From: an uncultured Eubacteriales bacterium
GTDB taxonomy: Bacteria; Bacillota; Clostridia; Oscillospirales; Acutalibacteraceae
Reading direction: 5' to 3'
DNA length: 21,702 nucleotides
Assembly: GCA_934444895.1 (NCBI GenBank)
Contig: CAKSDA010000016.1
Location: 1 to 21,702 of the forward strand
Of the stretch, positions 4,967-14,400 are shown in pieces. Under the pieces are notes generated by a model, which was not told the DNA's origin, did no database searches, and worked only from the letters and a program-made list of their open reading frames with translations. The position numbers and the translations under genes were made by a program. Position 1 is the stretch's first letter. Every line of letters begins with the position of its first letter.

Positions 4967-7126
4967 ATGTCTAAGCTGGTAATTGTGGAGTCTCCCACCA
5001 AGGTAAAAAGTATACAAAAATATTTAGGCGGATCATACAAAGTAATGGCATCCAAGGGCCATATACGCGATTTGCCCAAGTCTACCCTCGGCGTAGATAT
5101 TGAAAATAATTTTAAACCCGAATATAAAAATATGGCCGACAAAAAAGAGCTTATTAAGGAGCTTAAAAACGCGGCGAAAGAAAGCGATGATGTAATTCTC
5201 GCAACAGACCCGGACCGCGAGGGAGAGGCAATTTCCTGGCATCTTGCTCATATTTTGGGGCTGGATCTTGATAAGAATAACAGGGTTTGCTTCAATGAAA
5301 TAACAAAAACCGGCGTGGAAACCGGAATGAAGGATCCAAAAAAGATTAATATGGATTTGGTAGATGCCCAACAGGCAAGAAGAGTGCTTGACAGAATAGT
5401 GGGCTATAAACTCAGCCCATTTTTGTGGAAAAAGGTAAAAAGAGGTCTTTCCGCGGGACGCGTGCAGTCGGTTGTTTTAAGACTGATTGTTGACAGGGAA
5501 AGAGAAATAGAAAATTTCAACCCGGAAGAATATTGGACTATAGACGGTAAATTTGAAAAGGAAGGCAATACCTTTACAGCCCACTTCCATGGCGGAAGAG
5601 ACGGAAAGAAAACGGTAATTGAAAACGAAGCAGCTGTAAATGAGATTATAAGCGGCCTTAAAGATGCGGTCTATACGGTGGACGAGGTTAAAAAAACAAA
5701 GCGTAACTTGCAGCCTGCACCTCCGTTTACAACCTCAACTATGCAGCAGGAATCTTCAAGAAAGCTTAATTTCACCGGTCAAAGAACAATGAGAATTGCG
5801 CAGCAGCTTTATGAAGGAATTGCAGTTGAAAATTTAGGCCCTACAGGTCTTATAACATATATGAGAACCGATTCTCTCAGAATTTCCGAGGAGGCAAGGG
5901 CTGCTGCCGATAAATATATTTTAAAAGCATACGGTAAAAACTATTTGCCTGAAAAGCCAAGGTATTTTAAAACAAAAGCTTCGGTACAGGACGCCCACGA
6001 GGCAATAAGACCGACAGATATAAATCTTACCCCTGCAAGGGTGCGCACGGCACTTACAGACGACCAGTATAAGCTTTACAAACTTATATGGGAAAGGTTT
6101 TTGTCAAGCCTTATGGCAGTATGCGTTAACAATGTCACTTCGGTAGACATTGTAACGGATAAATATATGTTTAAAGCGGCAGAGACCAAGGTGGCGTTTG
6201 ACGGTTTTACGGTATTGTACGAGGAGGGCAAGGATTCTCCTGACGAAAAGCATGACGCATTGCCTGAGCTTAAAAAAGGCGATAATATAACAGAAAAAGA
6301 ATTGGAGCCAAAGCAGCACTTTACTCAGCCGCCGGCGCGTTATACCGAACCTACAATGATAAAATGTCTGGACGAAAACGGTATAGGCCGCCCGTCAACA
6401 TATGCTCCGATAATAAGCAACATCATTTCAAAGGATTATATTGAAAGAAAACAAAAAACATTGGTTCCCACTCCGCTCGGAATAGTGGTTACGGATCTGA
6501 TGATAGAATATTTTAAAAATATCGTTGATGTTAAGTTTACCGCAAAAATGGAAAGCGATCTGGATAAGATTGAAAAGGGCAATTCCGGTTGGGAGAAAAT
6601 GATAGGGGATTTTTATAAGGATTTTGAAAATTCTCTTGAAGCAGCCGAAACCGAGCTCGACGGCAAGCGCATAAAGGTTCCCGAAGAAGAAAGCGATGTT
6701 GTTTGCGAACTTTGCGGAAGAAAAATGGTAATTAAAAGCGGCAGATTCGGCAAATTTCTTGCCTGCCCGGGATTCCCTGAGTGCAAAAATGCTAAGCCTC
6801 TTCCTCAGGATGAAGTTAAGGAACCCTGCCCTAAATGCGGCGGCAAACTTATAAAAAGAAAATCCAAAAAGGGAAAGACTTTTTACGGATGCTCAAACTA
6901 TCCGGAATGCGACTTTGCGGCTCCGGGTATTCCCACAGGGGAAATTTGTGAGCAGTGCGGCGGATATATGTTAAAGGGCGCACGGGGCAAAACCTATTGT
7001 ATCAACAGTGAATGCCCCACAAGAATTGCCCTTAGAAAAGGCTCTTCTAAAGGATCAAAAACCGATTCGAAAACCAAAAGCAAAAAGAGCAAAAGCACAA
7101 AAAGCAAAACAACCACCGCAGAATAA
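4967..7126 (+). CDS. topA: DNA topoisomerase I
   Basis: Encodes 719 residues, a type IA enzyme that relaxes negative supercoils by cutting one strand. The TOPRIM domain begins SKLVIVESPTKVKSI and carries DPDREGEAISWH with the Mg-binding acidic residues at 81-87. The catalytic tyrosine is Tyr298 in GLITYMRTD, and GIGRPSTYAPII follows. Three C4-type zinc ribbons sit at the C-terminus: CELCGR with CPGFPEC, CPKCGG with CSNYPEC, and CEQCGG with CINSEC. The last 30 or so residues are a Lys/Ser/Thr-rich tail, probably disordered and DNA-binding. AAAGGA (4953-4958) lies 8 bases before the ATG. The A-rich spacer after the stop stays open in the same frame for 25 codons (see findings). Confidence 0.98.
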   Translation: MSKLVIVESPTKVKSIQKYLGGSYKVMASKGHIRDLPKSTLGVDIENNFKPEYKNMADKKELIKELKNAAKESDDVILATDPDREGEAISWHLAHILGLDLDKNNRVCFNEITKTGVETGMKDPKKINMDLVDAQQARRVLDRIVGYKLSPFLWKKVKRGLSAGRVQSVVLRLIVDREREIENFNPEEYWTIDGKFEKEGNTFTAHFHGGRDGKKTVIENEAAVNEIISGLKDAVYTVDEVKKTKRNLQPAPPFTTSTMQQESSRKLNFTGQRTMRIAQQLYEGIAVENLGPTGLITYMRTDSLRISEEARAAADKYILKAYGKNYLPEKPRYFKTKASVQDAHEAIRPTDINLTPARVRTALTDDQYKLYKLIWERFLSSLMAVCVNNVTSVDIVTDKYMFKAAETKVAFDGFTVLYEEGKDSPDEKHDALPELKKGDNITEKELEPKQHFTQPPARYTEPTMIKCLDENGIGRPSTYAPIISNIISKDYIERKQKTLVPTPLGIVVTDLMIEYFKNIVDVKFTAKMESDLDKIEKGNSGWEKMIGDFYKDFENSLEAAETELDGKRIKVPEEESDVVCELCGRKMVIKSGRFGKFLACPGFPECKNAKPLPQDEVKEPCPKCGGKLIKRKSKKGKTFYGCSNYPECDFAAPGIPTGEICEQCGGYMLKGARGKTYCINSECPTRIALRKGSSKGSKTDSKTKSKKSKSTKSKTTTAE

Positions 7127-7310
7127 ACAAGGAAACAAGATGATAAAAAACAGCCAAATATAAAAAACATCAGAAACATCGGAATAATAAAAACATTAAA
7201 ATAATGAAGATGTCAAAATAATTAAAACAAAATAATCAAATGCAAATTAAAAGAAAATCAGATTCAAAAAGACGGATAAAGCAAGTAATTTGTGATTTTG
7301 GAGAATGAAA
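7127..7310 (+). other. A-rich spacer between topA and trmFO
   Basis: This 184-base stretch is strongly purine/A-rich on the + strand. I see no terminator hairpin and no good promoter in it. The topA frame stays open for 25 codons after the TAA at 7124-7126, with many Lys codons, until TAA at 7202-7204. The end holds the trmFO ribosome binding site (GGAG, 7300-7303). Confidence 0.5.
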
Positions 7311-8624
7311 TTGGAAAACTGTGTTTATATAGTAGGCGCCGGGCTTGCCGGCTGTGAGGCAGCTTACACTCTGGCCCAAAGGGGTATTAAGGTTAAGTTG
7401 TTTGAAATGAAGCCGGATAATAAATCACCGGCGCATAAAAGCGAAAATTTGGCTGAACTCGTCTGTTCAAATTCGCTTAAAGCCGAAAGGACAGAAAGCG
7501 CCGCAGGTCTTTTAAAGGCTGAAATGCGAAAACTGGGTTCGCTTTGTCTTAAAGCGGCCGATACATGCAGGGTCCCGGCGGGAGGAGCTTTGGCGGTTGA
7601 AAGAAACGCCTTTTCCGAATATATTACCGAAAAAATCAAAAGCAATAAAAACATCGAGCTTATTTGTTCCCGCGTAGAAGAAATACCAAAAGATAAAACG
7701 GTTATTATAGCAACCGGACCTTTAACCGACGAAACTTTGGCAAAGAACATCCAAAATATGTTAGGCGCCGAATATCTAAGCTTTTATGATGCTGCGGCTC
7801 CTATAGTCGACAAAGATAGCATTGACATGAGCCGGGCATTTTTTGCCGACAGGTACGGCAGGGGCTCCGGCGAGGATTACATAAACTGTCCTCTTAATAA
7901 AGAGGAATATGAGAAATTCCACTTTGAACTGTCAAACGCTGAGCGGGCAGAGCTTAAGGATTTTGATAAGAAAATCAGCGTATATGAATGTTGTATGCCT
8001 ATTGAAATACTGGCTTCGCGGGGAGCCGACACAATGAGGTTCGGCCCTATGAAACCCGTAGGTCTTACAGATCCGGCTACGGGGCACAGACCCTACGCAG
8101 TACTTCAGCTGAGACGCGAAAACGCATGCGGAAGTATGTATAATCTTGTGGGATTTCAGACTAATCTGAAATTTTCAGAACAAAAGCGGGTATTTTCAAT
8201 AATACCTGCGCTAAAAAATGCCGATTATTTGCGGTATGGAGTTATGCACCGAAACAACTTTATAAATTCACCAAAGCTGCTAAATCCCAATCTGTCACTC
8301 AGAAGTAATAAAAATATATTTTTCGCCGGCCAGATATCCGGCGTTGAAGGATATATGGAATCTGCGGCATGCGGCATAATGGCAGGAATTAATGTTGCAG
8401 CTCAGATAAAAGGGGAAAAGGAGTTCATTCTGCCCAAAACCACAATGATAGGCGCACTTATAGGGTATATAACCAATCCGGTTACCGAAAAATTTCAACC
8501 TATGGGGGCTAATTTCGGAATTATTCCGGCGCTTGATGCAAGAATAAAGGATAAAAAGGAACGCTACGGCCAACTTGCAAAGCGGGCGCTTGAAACAATT
8601 TCATGCTATATTGAGGAGATGTGA
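7311..8624 (+). CDS. trmFO: tRNA (uracil-54-C5)-methyltransferase TrmFO (folate/FAD dependent)
   Basis: Encodes 437 residues from TTG 7311, or 439 from ATG 7305. GGAG (7300-7303) is only 1 base before the ATG but 7 before the TTG, so the TTG is preferred; both give a normal N-terminus. TrmFO makes m5U54 (ribothymidine) in the T-loop of tRNA, using methylenetetrahydrofolate and FAD. The sequence shows the FAD motif VGAGLAGCEAA, ELVCSNSLKAE with the first conserved Cys (52), and VYECCMPIEILASRGADTMRFGPMKPVGL with the second (Cys228, counted from TTG). VPAGGALAVER and GQISGVEGYMESAACG are further family hallmarks. It stands 3 bases before plsX and appears to lead a trmFO-plsX-rnc-radical SAM cluster. 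No truncation is seen. Confidence 0.96.
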   Translation: MENCVYIVGAGLAGCEAAYTLAQRGIKVKLFEMKPDNKSPAHKSENLAELVCSNSLKAERTESAAGLLKAEMRKLGSLCLKAADTCRVPAGGALAVERNAFSEYITEKIKSNKNIELICSRVEEIPKDKTVIIATGPLTDETLAKNIQNMLGAEYLSFYDAAAPIVDKDSIDMSRAFFADRYGRGSGEDYINCPLNKEEYEKFHFELSNAERAELKDFDKKISVYECCMPIEILASRGADTMRFGPMKPVGLTDPATGHRPYAVLQLRRENACGSMYNLVGFQTNLKFSEQKRVFSIIPALKNADYLRYGVMHRNNFINSPKLLNPNLSLRSNKNIFFAGQISGVEGYMESAACGIMAGINVAAQIKGEKEFILPKTTMIGALIGYITNPVTEKFQPMGANFGIIPALDARIKDKKERYGQLAKRALETISCYIEEM

Positions 8625-8627
8625 AAA

Positions 8628-9656
8628 ATGAAAATAATACTTGACGCATTCGGCGGAGATAATGCTCCGCTTGTCGTATTAAAGGGCGCTGAGGCTGCCG
8701 TTTCGGAATATGGTGTTTCTGTTATTTTGTCAGGCGATGAGAATAAAATAAAAAAGTGCGCCGAAGAAAACGGCGTTTCACTTAAAAACATAGAAATAAT
8801 TCATGCCGACGGAGTTATATCCATGCATGATGATCCCGCCTCTATTTTAAAGGCCGGTAAAAACAGCTCTATGGCAGTTGGACTTAAAGCTCTTGCAGAG
8901 GGTAAGGGCGACGCCTTTATCTCCGCAGGCAGCACAGGAGCTTTGGTTGTGGGCGGCTCCCTTTATGTAAAAAGAATAAAAGGAGTAAACAGGGTTGCGC
9001 TTGCTTCTGTTATTCCGGGTAAAAACAAGAATTACCTTATGCTTGACATAGGCGCAAATGCTGATTGCCGACCGGAAATGCTCTGTCAATTCGGAATTAT
9101 GGGTTCGGTATATATGGAAAAAATAGAAGGTATTAAAAATCCTAAAGTGGCACTTCTTAACATAGGCACCGAGGACACAAAAGGCGGCGAACTTCAAAAA
9201 GAAAGCTATGCCCTTCTAAGTAAAGCACCGGTTAACTTTGTAGGAAATGTTGAATCAAGAGAAATTCCAAAGGGCGATATGGATGTTGTTGTTACCGACG
9301 GATTTACCGGCAACATAGCTCTTAAGCTTATAGAAGGCGTCAGCCTTACAATGTTTTCAATGATAAAAGAGGTATTAAAAAAGAATGTGTTTACAATTCT
9401 TGCGGCAGGTATTTTAAAACCGGGCCTTTATAAAATAAAGGCAAAATCCGATTATACCGAAGTAGGCGGAGCTCCTCTGCTGGGCACAAAAAAACCGGTA
9501 TTTAAAGCACACGGCTCTTCAAATGCATATGCAATAAAAAATGCAATTCATAAAGCCATGCTGTTTTGCGATACGGGAGTAATAGAAAAAATTTCCGGAG
9601 ACCTGGCTTCAATGTCTGAAGCGCAAGAGCCAAATCCCGGCATGGAAGAAAAATAA
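8628..9656 (+). CDS. plsX: Phosphate acyltransferase PlsX
   Basis: Encodes 342 residues. PlsX converts acyl-ACP plus phosphate into acyl-phosphate, which PlsY uses to acylate glycerol-3-phosphate; it is a peripheral membrane enzyme starting phospholipid synthesis. Family signatures are ILDAFGGDNAPLVVLKGA at the start, SAGSTGALVVGG, LMLDIGANADCRPEML, LLNIGTEDTKGGEL, VTDGFTGNIALKLIEG and the end segment VGGAPLLGTKKPVFKAHGSS. GAGGAG (about 8612-8617), inside the end of trmFO, lies 10 bases before the ATG. The acpP gene that often sits between plsX and rnc in Firmicutes is absent; only 15 bases separate plsX from rnc. A short acidic, Pro/Met-containing tail (about 15 residues) ends the protein. 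Confidence 0.97.
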   Translation: MKIILDAFGGDNAPLVVLKGAEAAVSEYGVSVILSGDENKIKKCAEENGVSLKNIEIIHADGVISMHDDPASILKAGKNSSMAVGLKALAEGKGDAFISAGSTGALVVGGSLYVKRIKGVNRVALASVIPGKNKNYLMLDIGANADCRPEMLCQFGIMGSVYMEKIEGIKNPKVALLNIGTEDTKGGELQKESYALLSKAPVNFVGNVESREIPKGDMDVVVTDGFTGNIALKLIEGVSLTMFSMIKEVLKKNVFTILAAGILKPGLYKIKAKSDYTEVGGAPLLGTKKPVFKAHGSSNAYAIKNAIHKAMLFCDTGVIEKISGDLASMSEAQEPNPGMEEK

Positions 9657-9671
9657 AATCAGGTGTTATAA

Positions 9672-10352
9672 ATGAAAAATTTAGAAGAAAATCTTAAATA
9701 TACATTTAAGGATAAAAATCTTTTAAAAAACGCTCTCGCACATTCCTCCTATGCCAACGAAAAAAGAGGAAAAATAACCTCTAACGAAAGACTTGAATTT
9801 TTGGGTGATTCGGTCCTTTCAATAGTTGTCTCGGATTATATCTACAGGCATTTTCCGACTTTGCCGGAGGGAAAATTAACAAAAATAAGGGCTGCTTTGG
9901 TTTGTGAAAAAACCCTGTGCCAGTTTTCAAAGGAACTTGAAATAGGAAAGTATCTTTTGCTAGGCAAGGGCGAAAAGCAAAGCGGCGGAGACAGCCGCCC
10001 CTCAATTCTTGCAGACGCATTTGAAGCGGTTCTTGCCGCAATGTATCTGGACGGCGGAATGGAAGTTGCCAAAAAACATGTTTTAAGATTTATAAGGGAG
10101 GAACTTTCCCACTTCGAACATGAAAATTTTAAAGATTACAAGACCGAACTTCAGGAGATAATTCAACAAAACCCGGAAGAGCAACTTACCTATGTGCTTA
10201 CAAAGGAATCCGGCCCTGACCATGATAAAACCTTTACCGTAGAGGTGCATCTTAACAGAAATGTTATAGGCGAAGGGGTCGGTCACAGTAAAAAAAGTGC
10301 AGAGCAAAGCGCCGCAAAAAAAGCTCTGGAACTTATGGGAATCCAAATATGA
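9672..10352 (+). CDS. rnc: Ribonuclease III
   Basis: Encodes 226 residues, the usual length. It cleaves double-stranded RNA, chiefly during 16S/23S rRNA maturation. The endonuclease domain (about 1-150) has the signature NERLEFLGDS with Glu42 and Asp46, and ADAFEAVLAAMYLDGG with Asp115 and Glu118, matching all four metal ligands of the E. coli enzyme. The dsRNA-binding domain (about 155-226) runs from DYKTELQEIIQQ to SKKSAEQSAAKKALELM. AGGTG (9661-9665) is 6 bases before the ATG. Its stop overlaps the next start by 4 bases (ATGA), so it is coupled to the radical SAM gene. In many Clostridia the order is rnc, radical SAM, smc. Confidence 0.97.
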   Translation: MKNLEENLKYTFKDKNLLKNALAHSSYANEKRGKITSNERLEFLGDSVLSIVVSDYIYRHFPTLPEGKLTKIRAALVCEKTLCQFSKELEIGKYLLLGKGEKQSGGDSRPSILADAFEAVLAAMYLDGGMEVAKKHVLRFIREELSHFEHENFKDYKTELQEIIQQNPEEQLTYVLTKESGPDHDKTFTVEVHLNRNVIGEGVGHSKKSAEQSAAKKALELMGIQI

Positions 10353-11347
10353 AAAAGCACGGAAATATTTCTGTTTTTGTGCCTCATATAGGTTGCCCCA
10401 ACAGGTGCAGCTTCTGCAATCAGTATATAGTAACCGGAAATATTAAAGCGCCTGAACCGGAGGATATCGACGCGGCGGTTGCCGACGCATCAAAAAAAGA
10501 AAATTACAATCCGTCTGTAACCGAACTGGCCTTTTTCGGAGGAAGTTTTACCGCAATAGACAAATTATATATGGAAAGACTTTTAAAGGCCGGATACGAG
10601 CATATTTTAAAGGGCGAAATCTGTGGAATCAGAATTTCTACCAGACCTGACGCAATAGACGAAGAAATACTGGGTATGCTGAAACGCTACGGCGTTACGG
10701 CAATAGAACTCGGTTGCCAGAGCATGTCCGACCGCGTGCTTAACCTGAATTACAGAGGACATAACAGCCGTGATGTTGAAACGGCCTGTAAACTTATACA
10801 AAAAAGCGGTTTTGAACTGGGACTTCAGATGATGACAGGGCTTTACGGTTCAACTTTGGAAGATGAAATCTTTACGGCAAACAAAATCGTGCGGTTAAAC
10901 CCTGCTACGGTGAGGATATACCCCACCCTTGTGCTAAAAAAAACATATTTGGAAAAGTTGTATTTAAGCGGAAAATACCGTCCTCAAACTGTTGATGAAG
11001 CGGTTGATCTTACGGTAAAGCTTATAGGTATTTTTGAAAATAACGGCATAAGGGTTATACGAACCGGGCTTCATACGGTGGATGCGGAAGGCTTTGTTGC
11101 AGGGCCGTGGCATCCGGCATTTGGGGAATTGTGCGCCGGAAAAATTATGTTGGACAAGGTAATATCCATAATAAAAAAACAGAAAATCAAAACGGGTAAA
11201 ATCACTGTTTTGGTGCCAAACGGAAGCCTTTCCAAAATGGTCGGCCAGCGCAAACGAAATGTTGAAATTTTGAGAAAAATGGGATATAATTGCAATATAT
11301 GCGAACATGATTCAAATGAAATTTCGGTTGTTTCCGTTTTAGAGTGA
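10349..11347 (+). CDS. Radical SAM protein, Elp3-like
   Basis: Encodes 332 residues. The cluster motif CPNRCSFC (Cys16, Cys20, Cys23) binds a 4Fe-4S cluster and SAM. AFFGGSFTAI, IRISTRPDAIDEE, AIELGCQSMSDRVL and LQMMTGLYGST follow in the order seen in Elp3/HemN-like radical SAM barrels. It lacks the GNAT acetyltransferase domain of true Elp3, so acetyl or carboxymethyl modification of tRNA wobble uridine cannot be assumed. Such shorter proteins between rnc and smc are conserved in Clostridia, often labelled elongator complex protein 3, with untested function. It overlaps rnc by 4 bases and is followed by a hairpin at 11369-11396. The radical SAM identity is sure; the substrate is unknown. Confidence 0.88.
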   Translation: MKKHGNISVFVPHIGCPNRCSFCNQYIVTGNIKAPEPEDIDAAVADASKKENYNPSVTELAFFGGSFTAIDKLYMERLLKAGYEHILKGEICGIRISTRPDAIDEEILGMLKRYGVTAIELGCQSMSDRVLNLNYRGHNSRDVETACKLIQKSGFELGLQMMTGLYGSTLEDEIFTANKIVRLNPATVRIYPTLVLKKTYLEKLYLSGKYRPQTVDEAVDLTVKLIGIFENNGIRVIRTGLHTVDAEGFVAGPWHPAFGELCAGKIMLDKVISIIKKQKIKTGKITVLVPNGSLSKMVGQRKRNVEILRKMGYNCNICEHDSNEISVVSVLE

Positions 11348-11368
11348 TAGGTTCGACTCTTGACGGTC

Positions 11369-11396
11369 CAAACGCCGATTTTTCAAATGGCGTTTG
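11369..11396 (+). terminator. Long hairpin between the radical SAM gene and smc
   Basis: CAAACGCC plus ATTT (11369-11381, with one bulged G at 11377) pair with AAAT plus GGCGTTTG (11385-11396), leaving a 3-base loop. That makes 12 pairs. The sequence after it (TTAAAACATA) is not a proper T-run, so termination may be weak; an mRNA-processing or stabilising hairpin is the alternative. Confidence 0.45.
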
Positions 11397-11468
11397 TTAA
11401 AACATATCAGTTTAAAAAATCTCCGGCCCAAAACGGAATTTCAAAAAGCATGTAAAGGAGAAAATGCC

Positions 11469-14400
11469 TTGCTGATAAAGTCGATTGATATTATGGGATT
11501 TAAATCTTTTGCGGACAAGACCACCCTCAAATTCGGGCGTGGTCTTACTGCCGTAGTAGGGCCCAACGGAAGCGGAAAAAGTAATGTTTCGGACGCAATA
11601 CGCTGGGTACTTGGCGAACAGTCCACAAAAAATCTCAGAGGATCCAGTATGGAGGATGTTATTTTCAGCGGAACATCTACCAGAAAACCGCACGGCTACT
11701 GTGAGGTAACAATAAATTTTGATAACAGCGATCGCAGCCTTAATTTTAACGATGATAATGTTTCGGTAACAAGAAGATACTATCGCTCTCATGAAAGTGA
11801 ATATTCAATTAACGGCGCCTCTGTAAGGCTTAAGGATGTGCATGAGCTTTTTATGGATACCGGACTCGGAAGAGACGGATATTCAATGATAGGTCAGGGA
11901 AAAATCGATACAATCGTAAGCTCTAAATCGAACGAACGCAGAGATATTTTTGAAGAGGCATCCGGTATATCCAGATACCGTTACAGGAAAACCGACGCCG
12001 AAAGGAAATTGGGGCAGGCTGAAGAAAATCTTGTAAGACTGCGCGATATTCTGGAAGAACTGAAAAGCCGTGTAGGCCCGCTTAAACAACAAAGCGAAAA
12101 GGCTGAAAAATTTCTGGTACTGGCAGATAAAAAGCGAGAGCTCGAAATCGGCCTGTGGCTTGACACCCTGGAAGCTTCAAGGGAAAAGTTCAGAAAGCAG
12201 GAGGGCAAAATAACCGTTGCGTCGCAGCAATATGACGATGTTGTAAATGATCTTGAAGCAATTGATAAAACAATAGACGAAAATACATTAAAATTTGCCT
12301 CCCTTACGGTTGAAATAGATACCGTTAGGGGTGATATATCTTCTCTTGAAGAGAAGATAACCAGAGCTGAAGGCGAAATTAATGTAGTAAGGGCGAATAT
12401 TGAGCATAATAATGAAAATATCGAACGCCTTAATTCGGAAAAAATAAACATTGAGGTCTCCCACAAGTCCGCATCAAAGGATATTGAAGAAAAAAATGCT
12501 TTGATATTAGAGCTTGAAAATAAACGGAAGCAGTTGTCATTAAAGACCGAAGAAATAAGCGATAAACTATCCGGACTTATAAAGAGCAGTGAAAGCATTT
12601 CGCGAAAACTGGAAGACCGTGCAATGGAGCTTAACAGAATTTCAATGCAGATTTCACAAAATCGCGTTGATATGGTTACTGCGGAGTCATCGGTAAGCGA
12701 AATACTTGTAAGAATTGAAAATATAAAAGATACAATCAACCAAAAAAATACTAATACCGAAAAACTTGAAAAAGAAATGGATCTGCTGAAAAGCGACAAA
12801 AACAAATTGGATGAAAAAATAACTTCGGCAGAAAACAGTATTAAGGGATATGAAATGCGTTTTAACAGTCGCAAGGAAACGGCTGACAAGATTAAAAACG
12901 CTGTGGACAAAATAACCGCAGATATTGATGAGAAGAGAAGAAGAGCGGCAATACTTGAAGATCTTCAAAACAATATGGAAGGGTATCAGCAGTCTGTAAA
13001 ATCCTGTATGGCTGAGGCAAAAAGAGGCCTTTTAAAGGGAATTCACGGTCCCGTTTCGGACATAATATCGGTGCCGGGAAAATATGCCGTTGCAATCGAG
13101 ATTGCCTTGGGAGCGGCTGCCCAAAACATTGTTGTAGACAGCGACGCAGACGCAAAAATGGCAATAAACTATCTAAAATCACATAATAAAGGCCGCGCTA
13201 CATTTCTGCCGATCTCAACAATCCGAAGGGGGAATTTTAATGAGACCGGTCTTGATAATTGCGTTGGATATGTCGGAATGGCCGACAGCCTTGTTAAGTG
13301 CGGCAGTGAGTACGAAAACATTATAAAATGGATTTTAGGGCGTACTGTGATAGCTGAGGATTTAGACAGCGCCGTTGCAATTTCAAAAAAATTCGGTTCT
13401 AGATTTAAAATTGTTTCACTTGACGGACAGGTTGTAAACGCAGGCGGTTCGCTTACCGGCGGTTCGCTTAATAAAAATATAGGACTTTTAAGCCGTAAGG
13501 GGACAATAGATGCTCTTAAAAAGGAAGCTGAAAAGCTTTGCGGTGAACTTAAAATTAAAAAAGAAGAATACGATAAAGCGGTTTCTGCCCTTTCCGGAGT
13601 AGAAGCTGATATACTTGCAGTAAGGGCAGAGGCCTCTACCGCAAACGAGGACAAAATCCGCGTAGATGCCGAAATCAAAAGGGTATCTCAGTTGATTGCG
13701 TCCGAAAAGGCTGCCTCTGCTTTGCTTAAAAAAGAGGAAGAAGAGGCATCCGCCAGAATTAACGAACTCAAACAATCGGCAAACAACGCAAAAGAAATAA
13801 TCGAGAAGCTGGAGTCTGATAAGAAGTCCGTAGAAACCGAAATGGCGGATATGAACGGCGGCCGCGATGAAACTGCAGAGGAAAGAGAATCCCTCAGCGC
13901 AGAGCTTACCGATTTAAAACTTGCGGCAGCTGCGGTTGATAAGGACATAGAAGCTCAAAAAAGCGTTATTGAAATACTTAAATCCGACATTGCCGGAAGA
14001 GATACCAGAACGGCGGAAATCGAAAACGAAATAGCCCTGGCAGAGCAAAACGGCAATAATCTTAAAACCCGCATATCAGATCTTGAGTCGGATATAGAAA
14101 ATATAAAGAATGAAATATCGGACAAAAAACAAGAGGCTAAGTCCAAACTTGCAGAGCGGGACAGCGTTGAGGCTTCCTCTTCAAAACTCAGGCAGGACGA
14201 AAAAGACAAGACCCTTGAAAGGGAGCGCATTAACGGCGAACTGGAACGGCTTAAGGCACGCAAAGACTCCATGACAAAGGAACTTGACGACATTGTAAGA
14301 AAACTTTACGATGAGTACGAGCTCACAAAAACCGAGGCAGAGGAAGTTGCAGTAAGAATCGAAAATCCTGCCGAGGCGCAAAAGGAGCTTTCGGTAATTA

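Noticed and set aside
4495..5142. 215-codon minus-strand ORF across the dprA/topA junction
   Set aside because: Both genes below it are conserved on the plus strand; the peptide is Ser/Leu/Phe-rich antisense with no recognisable domain.
11349..11360. T-loop-like GGTTCGACTC, suggesting a tRNA 3' end
   Set aside because: The flanking T-stem has only weak pairs (G-U, A-U, U-G, then a mismatch). No acceptor or anticodon arm is found upstream, which is coding sequence.
11981..12910. 309-codon minus-strand ORF inside smc
   Set aside because: Ser/Phe-rich composition is the antisense shadow of the Glu/Lys/Ile-rich coiled coil of SMC; no RBS or known motif.
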